Positions 6,149-11,687 of a DNA stretch of 11,687 nt are shown one piece after another. The notes under the pieces are model-generated. The model was not told where the DNA came from. It did not search any database and worked only from the letters and a program-made list of their open reading frames with translations. The stretch is from the NCBI GenBank assembly GCA_045655865.1, contig JAZOQB010000034.1, forward strand, positions 1 to 11,687. The letters are read 5' to 3'. Position 1 is the first letter of the stretch; every line of letters starts with the position of its first letter. The DNA is from RGIG5579 sp045655865. GTDB lineage: Bacteria; Bacillota; Clostridia; Oscillospirales; SIG627. Made by a program: the position numbers and the translations under genes.

Positions 6149-6715
6149 ATGCAATACAGTCCTTCGGAACTTTTAAAAAATGCATGGAGCCTTATCTTGA
6201 CAAAGATCTTCTTTCCTTCGGCGAGATTGGTTCGCCGCCCGGTGTATATCCGCGGAAGGATGGGGATGAGCTTTGGCTCCGGTTTTACTACCGGCTACGG
6301 ATGCCGATTTGAAATGCTGCATCCAGAGGGAAAACAGACTCTTCATATTGGAAAAAATTGCAAAATGGGGGACCGCGTTCACATTTGCGCTTTGGAGTCG
6401 GTGACCATTGGCGATGACTGCCTTTTGGCCAGTAATATTTTCATCAGTGACACCGATCACGGTAGCGGAAAAGAAGATCCGCTCACTCCGCCCGACCTTA
6501 GGCCCTTGACAGCAAAAAATGTAAGTATTGGAAGATCCGTTTGGATCGGAGAGGGGGTTGCGATCCTTCCCGGTGCAAAGATCGGTAACGGCTGTATTAT
6601 TGGTGCTCATAGCGTGGTGAAAGGGGAAATTCCGGATTTTACCATTGCAGTGGGTGCACCGGCAAAACCGGTGAAACGGTATCAATTTGAAACAAAAACG
6701 TGGGAGCGGCTTTGA
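6149..6715 (+). CDS. WcaF-like left-handed beta-helix acyltransferase
   Basis: This 188-residue hexapeptide-repeat acetyltransferase is of the WcaF/WbbJ/LacA type, which O-acetylates a sugar of the repeat unit with acetyl-CoA. After an amphipathic N-terminal helix, hexapeptide turns run from about 64 to 155 (LHIGKNCKMGDRVHI, VTIGDDCLLASNIFI, VSIGRSVWIGEGVAILPG, AKIGNGCIIGAHSVV). The loop DTDHG (101-105) breaks the helix and carries the probable catalytic H104. The C-terminal GAPAKPVKRY (169-178) is the family's closing motif. The frame is open for 25 codons upstream, but that would overlap the preceding gene by 68 bp. The ATG at 6149 follows AAGGTG and starts 7 bp after the previous stop. The acceptor sugar is unknown. 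A succinyl or other acyl donor cannot be excluded. Confidence 0.9.
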   Translation: MQYSPSELLKNAWSLILTKIFFPSARLVRRPVYIRGRMGMSFGSGFTTGYGCRFEMLHPEGKQTLHIGKNCKMGDRVHICALESVTIGDDCLLASNIFISDTDHGSGKEDPLTPPDLRPLTAKNVSIGRSVWIGEGVAILPGAKIGNGCIIGAHSVVKGEIPDFTIAVGAPAKPVKRYQFETKTWERL

Positions 6716-6716
6716 T

Positions 6717-7439
6717 ATGGCAAAAATTTCGGTGGCAATGGCCGTTTATAACGGAAAAAAGTATCTGCCTGAGCAGCTTGATTCTATTTTGAATCAGCTG
6801 GAAGGGGAAGATGAAATCGTTGTTTCTTACGACACATCTACCGATGGGACGTGGGAGCTTTTGCAGGAGTATGCGGAAAAATATCCTCAGATCCGGGTAG
6901 TGAAAAACGATCATCCCGGTATTGCCGGAAATTTTAACAACGCTATTTTATCTTGCACCGGAGATTTCATTTTCATATGTGATCAGGATGACCGCTGGGC
7001 GGAGGATAAGCGCCGCGTTGTGGTGGATGATTTTGTTCGCACCGGAAAAGATATGGTGATACATAACGGCGTGCACATCAACGCCCAGGGAGAGGTGATC
7101 TCTCAGCCCTTTTTCACGATGTACCGCATCGGTGACGGAAAAATTCAAAATATCCTCAAGCCCAGATATAGCGGATGCTGTACCGCTTTTACCAAAGAAA
7201 TGGCAAAAAAGATCCTCCCTGTTCCTGCAAACATTGATGCCTACGACCATTGGATCGGCACGGTTGGTGAATTTATGGGGAAAATTCACTACGAGGAGAG
7301 GATTCTTTTGTATCACCGTCTCCATGGAGAGAATGTGACCCCGGTGTCTTCACGTTCGTTAACAACGATTCTTAAGGCAAGATTGGGATTGCTGCATCAT
7401 CTTTCAAAGAGAATCAGAAGAGAAAGAAGAGGAAAATGA
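6717..7439 (+). CDS. Family 2 glycosyltransferase
   Basis: This 240-residue GT-A fold glycosyltransferase is of family 2. It opens with ISVAMAVYNGKKYLPEQLDS (4-23), the standard first strand and helix. The nucleotide-binding motif reads SYDTSTDGT (37-45), with tyrosine where most relatives have the first aspartate of DDxSxDxT. The metal-binding DxD equivalent is CDQDDRW (88-94). YDHWIG (about 181-186) stands in the acceptor region, and the tail is short and basic (SKRIRRERR), probably binding the membrane surface. The start is ATG 6717, one base after the previous stop, with GGGAG at 10 bp; an earlier in-frame ATG at 6687 lies inside the acyltransferase gene. The gene ends in an ATGA overlap with the next. 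The sugar is unknown. Confidence 0.9.
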   Translation: MAKISVAMAVYNGKKYLPEQLDSILNQLEGEDEIVVSYDTSTDGTWELLQEYAEKYPQIRVVKNDHPGIAGNFNNAILSCTGDFIFICDQDDRWAEDKRRVVVDDFVRTGKDMVIHNGVHINAQGEVISQPFFTMYRIGDGKIQNILKPRYSGCCTAFTKEMAKKILPVPANIDAYDHWIGTVGEFMGKIHYEERILLYHRLHGENVTPVSSRSLTTILKARLGLLHHLSKRIRRERRGK

Positions 7440-8275
7440 TACAAGGAGAAAACGTTGCCGCCGTTGTGGTGGTGTACAATGTGTTTTGCGGTGACAGCCC
7501 TACTTGCAAGGCTCTGGAAAACCACAGAGACCTTTGCGGTACTGTTTTAATTTTTGACAATAGCACCCGTGATCTTGGAAACCGGGCATGGTGCGAAAAG
7601 CGCGGCTTTTCCTATTTGGGCGGAGAGGGTAATCTGGGGATTTCCAAGGCCTACAACAAAAGCTTGGATTTTATCCGGGAGAAAGAATCGGTGGAGATTG
7701 TCTGCCTTTTCGATGATGATACCCATGTCAACAAAGCTTACTTTGAATCACTGCTTTTGGCCGCACAGGAAGAAAAGCCATCGGTTTTTCTTCCACTGAT
7801 TTATACGGGAGAGACTTTGCTTTCTCCTTGCCGGCTCGATGATAACTTTCTTGTTGCCCCCTTTTCCAATGAAAAAGAAGCCCTTTGCTACACAGGAAAT
7901 GATCTTTCCGGAATCAACACGGGCATGGCAATTCGCCGATCGGTATTTTCAGAGTACCGCTATGATGAAAATGTTTTTTTGGACGGTGTCGACCATCGCT
8001 TTATGCTTGATATGCGCGGACGTGGTGTTTTGATTCGCGTTTTCCCGTATCGCTGTCATCACGAATTTTCCGGCGCGGAAAGACCGCCCAAGAAAGCGGC
8101 TCTCACTCGCTTTTGCATCTATGCTAAGGATTATCGCTACCTTCTTAAAAATCGGCCCCTGGCTTATTTGAAATTGGTTGGAAAACGGGCCTTGCGCCTA
8201 ACACTTCAGTATAGATCTCTCGCATTTGTTAAAATTTTGCTCGGTGAAAGACCCTTGGAAGGAAAGAAAAAATGA
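7436..8275 (+). CDS. Family 2 glycosyltransferase, rhamnosyltransferase-like
   Basis: This 279-residue GT-A family 2 protein resembles the RfbF-type rhamnosyltransferases. VAAVVVVYNVF (7-17) begins the fold. IFDNSTRD (39-46) holds the nucleotide-site aspartate, GEGNLGISKAYNKSLDF (63-79) is the signature helix of the group, and CLFDDDTH (90-97) is the metal-binding DxD. The acceptor-side acid is in FLDGVDHRFMLDMRGRG (181-197), followed by H208-H209. Rhamnosyl transfer from dTDP-L-rhamnose is inferred from this resemblance and from rmlA and rmlB being two genes downstream. The C-terminal 60 residues are basic and semi-hydrophobic, as in membrane-associated relatives. Both ends overlap their neighbours by ATGA, so expression is coupled to the flanking genes. 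Confidence 0.88.
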   Translation: MIQGENVAAVVVVYNVFCGDSPTCKALENHRDLCGTVLIFDNSTRDLGNRAWCEKRGFSYLGGEGNLGISKAYNKSLDFIREKESVEIVCLFDDDTHVNKAYFESLLLAAQEEKPSVFLPLIYTGETLLSPCRLDDNFLVAPFSNEKEALCYTGNDLSGINTGMAIRRSVFSEYRYDENVFLDGVDHRFMLDMRGRGVLIRVFPYRCHHEFSGAERPPKKAALTRFCIYAKDYRYLLKNRPLAYLKLVGKRALRLTLQYRSLAFVKILLGERPLEGKKK

Positions 8276-9606
8276 AAGAACGATCCGGTTTCTTTGAATT
8301 GTGTGATAAGATCTCCATATGGCTGATTGCTCTGTTTGCATTGGAATGTGTTCTGGGAAGCAGTGGCCAATGGATTAGTTTTTATGGTTTTAGCATTCGC
8401 ATGCTTTTGTTTTCCCTTTGCTTTTTGTTTACACTACCCAATGTTTTCCGCCAGCTACGGTCTCTAATCCGTTCTCCCTACCTGATCCTTGCCATTGTAT
8501 TCGCATTCTATCTTATGATTGCCGCCGTGATCGGTTGGAAAAATGGCAACAGTGCATCCTTTATTATTGCTGATATTACCGGCTACCTGCCCTTAGCTTT
8601 GATGCCCGGTTTTTTGGCTACTGTCTGCACAGAAAATAGAATCTCCCATCTTATGAATGTTATTTTCTGGGGAACACTGATTCTCGGTGGGATTACCGCG
8701 GCGATACACTTTTATCTCGCCTTTGCTTCCAATACCGAAGCCGTTGCCATCAACTCCTGGCTCAACGACCGTTATATGGGAGGACTGTCTCTCCTGCGGA
8801 CTGGTATGCACCGCATTTATATGCGCAGCCAGATCTTTCTCCAGGTTGGTCTGATGATTGGTCTGTATCAAAGTTGGAAAGCCACCGGTTGGAAACGTTG
8901 GCTGTATTTTGGCGCAGAGGGAGTCATTCTATTCGGTTGTCTGATATCTTTGACCAGAGGTTTTTGGTTGGGATTTGCGATATCCGCCCTGCTTCTTCTG
9001 GTCATCTGTCCCAGATTCTGGAAAAAATATTTGGTATCTTTAGGCGCGATCGCTGCGGTTGTCGTTCTGCTCTTCTCCCTTTCGTGGCTCTCCTACGGAA
9101 AGCCCGTTGCTGCTACAGAACTTACTGGTAGATTCAACCCTGCCCTGATTAGCGGAACAGCGGGGGATACAACCATTTTGGATACGGATCAAGCTGCTGT
9201 CGATATGCGAAAAGAAACCATAAAAAAATTAAATGAGAATATTCGCAAACACTCCGTGTTCGGAAACGGACTTGGCACCAATTTGGACGGTTTGCGAACG
9301 GATGGCAAGACGGAATACATGTACCAGGATATACTGATGAAGAGCGGCGTTATCGGGTTTTTGTTATTCTTTTCCGTATTTTTCCTGCCAACCATATTGC
9401 TTTTAATTCCCGCGGCTCGGTCCTCCATTGCAGGAAAGCCTGTGCAATGGGATAGTTCGGTTATGCGTAATGTTATTTTGGCCGTTTCCTTTTTGGGCGT
9501 TGGTTTAACTAGCTATGTCAATCCTTATCTGACCAATCCTATGGGTATTTTGCTTGTACTGCTTACCGCTACGTCAGTGAAGCAAACAGGCAATCAATTA
9601 TTATAA
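8272..9606 (+). CDS. O-antigen ligase/polymerase-type (Wzy_C/WaaL) integral membrane protein
   Basis: This 444-residue protein has about 11-12 hydrophobic segments (approximately 13-30, 40-56, 70-88, 97-116, 128-150, 185-200, 210-226, 228-247, 252-274, 357-380, 400-418, 421-436). The hallmark is SLTRGFWLGF (226-235), the Wzy_C-type motif. A large extracytoplasmic loop (about 276-356) follows, containing MRKETIKKLNENIRKHSVFG and GNGLGTN, which is the usual arrangement with conserved basic residues. Such proteins polymerise repeat units (Wzy) or ligate polysaccharide to an acceptor. In a Gram-positive cluster a polymerase or cell-wall ligase is more likely than a lipopolysaccharide ligase. The start overlaps the preceding gene by ATGA. 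The stop is 15 bp before rmlA. Polymerase and ligase cannot be told apart from sequence alone. Confidence 0.88.
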   Translation: MKERSGFFELCDKISIWLIALFALECVLGSSGQWISFYGFSIRMLLFSLCFLFTLPNVFRQLRSLIRSPYLILAIVFAFYLMIAAVIGWKNGNSASFIIADITGYLPLALMPGFLATVCTENRISHLMNVIFWGTLILGGITAAIHFYLAFASNTEAVAINSWLNDRYMGGLSLLRTGMHRIYMRSQIFLQVGLMIGLYQSWKATGWKRWLYFGAEGVILFGCLISLTRGFWLGFAISALLLLVICPRFWKKYLVSLGAIAAVVVLLFSLSWLSYGKPVAATELTGRFNPALISGTAGDTTILDTDQAAVDMRKETIKKLNENIRKHSVFGNGLGTNLDGLRTDGKTEYMYQDILMKSGVIGFLLFFSVFFLPTILLLIPAARSSIAGKPVQWDSSVMRNVILAVSFLGVGLTSYVNPYLTNPMGILLVLLTATSVKQTGNQLL

Positions 9607-9621
9607 ATAAAGGAGCGCAAT

Positions 9622-10518
9622 ATGAAAGGTATCATTCTGGCCGGTGGTTCCGGCACCCGTTTGTATCCCTTGACCTTGGTCACTTCTAAACAGCTTCTTC
9701 CCGTTTACGACAAGCCTATGATCTACTATCCGATGTCCACTCTAATGCTGGCAGGCATCAAGGATATTCTCATTATCTCCACCCCCACCGATACCCCTCG
9801 CTTTCAGGAACTTTTGGGCGACGGCAGTCGGTACGGTGTGAAGCTGAGCTATGCGGTACAGCCCTCTCCCGACGGACTGGCCCAGGCATTCATCATCGGA
9901 AAGGAATTTATAGGTGATGATTCCGCAGCAATGGTGCTGGGTGACAACATCTTCTACGGCAACGGATTTAGCGCCATTTTGTCTCGCGCCTATGAAAACG
10001 CAGAAAACGGTCGCGCTACCGTATTCGGCTATCATGTGCACGACCCCGAACGCTTTGGCGTGGTGGAATTTGACGAGACCGGCAAGGCCATTTCCATCGA
10101 AGAAAAGCCTGCCCAGCCCAAGTCCAACTACGCTGTTACCGGCCTGTATTTCTACCCCAAGGGTGTATCGGAAAGAGCCGAACAGGTAAAGCCATCTGCT
10201 CGTGGCGAGCTTGAGATCACGACCTTAAATGACATGTATCTGCAGGACGGCAGTTTAAGCGTTGAGCTGCTGGGACGTGGCTTTGCATGGCTGGATACCG
10301 GTACGTTCAAGAGTCTGCTGGAGGCTTCTGAGTTCGTGGAAATGAATCAGAGCCGTCAGAATATTCAAATTTCCGCTCCTGAGGAAATTGCCTACGTGAA
10401 GGGGTGGATCAACAAAGAACAGCTTTTACAAGCCGCTGCTGCTTATGGCAAATCCCCCTATGGCGATCATCTTCGTCGAGTGGCAGAAGATAAGCTGCGT
10501 TTCATCGGAAAAAATTAA
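9622..10518 (+). CDS. rmlA: Glucose-1-phosphate thymidylyltransferase (RmlA)
   Basis: This 298-residue enzyme joins glucose 1-phosphate and dTTP to dTDP-glucose plus pyrophosphate, the first and feedback-regulated step of dTDP-L-rhamnose synthesis. All landmarks are present: GGSGTRLYP (8-16), SKQLLPVYDKPMIYYP (22-37), QPSPDGLAQAF (80-90), LGDNIFYG (106-113, with metal-binding D108), EKP (161-163), GELEIT (195-200) and WLDTGT (223-228, second metal D225). The length is that of the classical short RmlA. The RBS AAAGGAG (9609-9615) stands 6 bp before the ATG. It follows the Wzy-like gene by 15 bp and precedes rmlB by 13 bp. Codons here are more often C- or G-ended than in the glycosyltransferase genes upstream, as is common for the conserved rml block. 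Confidence 0.97.
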   Translation: MKGIILAGGSGTRLYPLTLVTSKQLLPVYDKPMIYYPMSTLMLAGIKDILIISTPTDTPRFQELLGDGSRYGVKLSYAVQPSPDGLAQAFIIGKEFIGDDSAAMVLGDNIFYGNGFSAILSRAYENAENGRATVFGYHVHDPERFGVVEFDETGKAISIEEKPAQPKSNYAVTGLYFYPKGVSERAEQVKPSARGELEITTLNDMYLQDGSLSVELLGRGFAWLDTGTFKSLLEASEFVEMNQSRQNIQISAPEEIAYVKGWINKEQLLQAAAAYGKSPYGDHLRRVAEDKLRFIGKN

Positions 10519-10531
10519 GGAGAGAGTGACT

Positions 10532-11551
10532 ATGACCATTATTGTTACCGGCGGCGCCGGATTTATCGGTTCCAATTTCGTATTCCATATGCTGGATAAG
10601 TACCCCGACTATCGCATCATCTGTCTGGATAAGCTGACCTATGCTGGAAACCTTTCCACCCTGGCTCCCGTAATGGAGAATCCCAACTTCCGCTTTGTGA
10701 AGCTGGACATTTGCGACCGGGAAGGTGTCTATCGCCTGTTTGAAGAAGAAAATCCACAGGTCGTGGTGAATTTTGCAGCGGAGAGCCATGTGGACCGCTC
10801 GATTGAAAACCCGGAAGTTTTTTTGCAGACCAACATACTGGGCACCCAGGTTTTGATGGATGCTTGCCGGAAATATGGCATTGACCGTTATCACCAGGTG
10901 TCAACCGATGAAGTGTACGGCGACCTGCCCCTGGATCGCCCCGACCTTTTCTTTACAGAAGACACGCCCATCCACACCAGCTCCCCTTATTCTGCCTCCA
11001 AAGCTGCGGCGGATCTTTTGGTTCTGGCATATCACAGAACTTTCGGACTGCCTGTGACCATCAGCCGCTGTTCCAACAACTACGGACCTTATCACTTCCC
11101 GGAAAAGCTGATCCCTTTGATGATCGCCAACGCTCTGAACGAGAAACCTTTGCCTGTTTACGGAGAGGGGAAGAATGTGCGCGACTGGTTGTACGTTGAG
11201 GATCATTGCAAGGCCATTGACCTGATTTTGCACAATGGCAGAGTCGGGGAGGTATATAATATCGGTGGTCACAACGAGATGCAAAATATTGACATTGTCA
11301 AGATCATCTGCAAGGCGTTGGGAAAATCTGAGAGCCTGATTACATATGTCGCTGACCGTAAGGGACACGATATGCGCTACGCCATTGATCCTACTAAAAT
11401 TCACCGCGAACTTGGCTGGCTACCGGAGACCCGGTTTGAGGATGGAATTCAAAAAACCATTCAGTGGTATTTGGAAAATCGCAAATGGTGGGAGACCATC
11501 ATCTCCGGGGAATACCAGCACTACTACGAGAAAATGTACGGCAATCGCTGA
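10532..11551 (+). CDS. rmlB: dTDP-glucose 4,6-dehydratase (RmlB)
   Basis: This 339-residue NAD-dependent extended SDR converts dTDP-glucose to dTDP-4-keto-6-deoxyglucose, the second step to dTDP-L-rhamnose. The cofactor loop GGAGFIG is at 7-13, AAESHVDRSI at 82-91, and the catalytic triplet T125-D126-E127 sits in STDEVYG. Y153/K157 lie in SPYSASK, SRCSNNYGPYHFPEKLIP is at 178-195, and GKNVRDWLYVEDH at 213-225. Every residue expected for dehydratase activity is visible. The start is ATG 10532, with TAAGGAG (10516-10522, sharing the rmlA stop codon) upstream; an in-frame ATG 29 codons earlier lies inside rmlA. rmlC, often found between rmlA and rmlB in related bacteria, is absent here. rmlD begins 12 bp after the stop. 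Confidence 0.97.
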   Translation: MTIIVTGGAGFIGSNFVFHMLDKYPDYRIICLDKLTYAGNLSTLAPVMENPNFRFVKLDICDREGVYRLFEEENPQVVVNFAAESHVDRSIENPEVFLQTNILGTQVLMDACRKYGIDRYHQVSTDEVYGDLPLDRPDLFFTEDTPIHTSSPYSASKAAADLLVLAYHRTFGLPVTISRCSNNYGPYHFPEKLIPLMIANALNEKPLPVYGEGKNVRDWLYVEDHCKAIDLILHNGRVGEVYNIGGHNEMQNIDIVKIICKALGKSESLITYVADRKGHDMRYAIDPTKIHRELGWLPETRFEDGIQKTIQWYLENRKWWETIISGEYQHYYEKMYGNR

Positions 11552-11563
11552 AAGAGGAAAACG

Positions 11564-11687
11564 ATGAAACTATTGGTAACGGGCGTTGCTGGCCAGTTGG
11601 GACATGATGTGATGAAAGAACTCACCCGCCGCGGTCATGTGGGAGTGGGGAGTGATCTGGCTCCGGTCTATTCCGGAGAAAATCCTC
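11564..11687 (+). CDS. rmlD: dTDP-4-dehydrorhamnose reductase (RmlD), N-terminal 41 codons (cut by window)
   Basis: The first 41 codons of a gene that runs off the right edge encode MKLLVTGVAGQLGHDVMKEL, followed by RRGHVGVGSDLAPVYSG. GVAGQLG (7-13) is the GxxGQLG cofactor loop typical of RmlD, which distinguishes it from RmlB-type GGAGFIG. The enzyme reduces dTDP-4-keto-L-rhamnose to dTDP-L-rhamnose with NAD(P)H. The ATG follows AGAGG (11553-11557) at 6 bp. The gene starts 12 bp after rmlB and is clearly in the same operon. Confidence 0.9.
   Translation, partial: MKLLVTGVAGQLGHDVMKELTRRGHVGVGSDLAPVYSGENP

Noticed and set aside
6173..6685. Minus-strand open frame of 170 codons
   Set aside because: It mirrors the acyltransferase gene, whose hexapeptide repeats are unmistakable; its own translation is rich in Cys, His and Ser with no domain.

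Overview
The window looks like chromosome from a low-to-mid GC Firmicute, most likely a gut-type Clostridia (Oscillospiraceae/Lachnospiraceae-like). The reasons are strong AGGAGG-type ribosome binding sites with TTG and GTG starts, sigma-A type promoters, short intrinsic terminators with T tracts, and the gene content (bacterial class II lysS, a minimal PspC protein, a beta-CASP metallo-hydrolase, LOG and SLOG proteins). The genus assignment is inference. No rRNA, tRNA, CRISPR array, transposase or integrase is visible.

Left part (1-4070): the 3' end of lysS is followed by a 62-residue PspC-domain membrane protein. Next comes a small divergent module: an XRE-type repressor on the minus strand and a SLOG-superfamily (DUF1273/YpsA-like) protein on the plus strand. 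Their shared 131-bp intergenic region carries four copies of the octamer AAGTAAAT/ATTTACTT, probably the repressor's operator. The module is bounded on each side by the same 38-bp palindromic terminator (858-895 and 1744-1781), identical base for base and lying in each case at a convergent gene junction. Beyond it, a minus-strand two-gene operon encodes a beta-CASP/RMMBL metallo-hydrolase (probable RNase) and a LOG-family nucleotide phosphoribohydrolase.

Right part (4174-11687): a near-consensus promoter (TTGACA, 17 bp, TAAAAT) starts a long plus-strand surface-polysaccharide operon with ATGA overlaps or very short gaps. The order is a CgeB/GT-B-like glycosyltransferase, an extended-SDR nucleotide-sugar enzyme, a WcaF-like left-handed beta-helix acyltransferase, two GT2 glycosyltransferases (the second resembling rhamnosyltransferases), a Wzy/O-antigen-ligase-type membrane protein, and then rmlA, rmlB and the first 41 codons of rmlD. 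The rml enzymes make dTDP-L-rhamnose, the GTs and acyltransferase would build and decorate a rhamnose-containing repeat unit, and the Wzy-like protein would polymerise or ligate it. rmlC is not between rmlA and rmlB, and no initiating transferase, flippase or chain-length regulator is seen, so the cluster continues past the right edge or is completed elsewhere.

The least ordinary item is the XRE-SLOG module with its clustered operator and identical flanking terminators. It looks like a small self-regulated cassette sitting next to a second SLOG-superfamily gene (LOG). The polysaccharide operon is conventional in type, although its repeat-unit genes are probably strain-specific.
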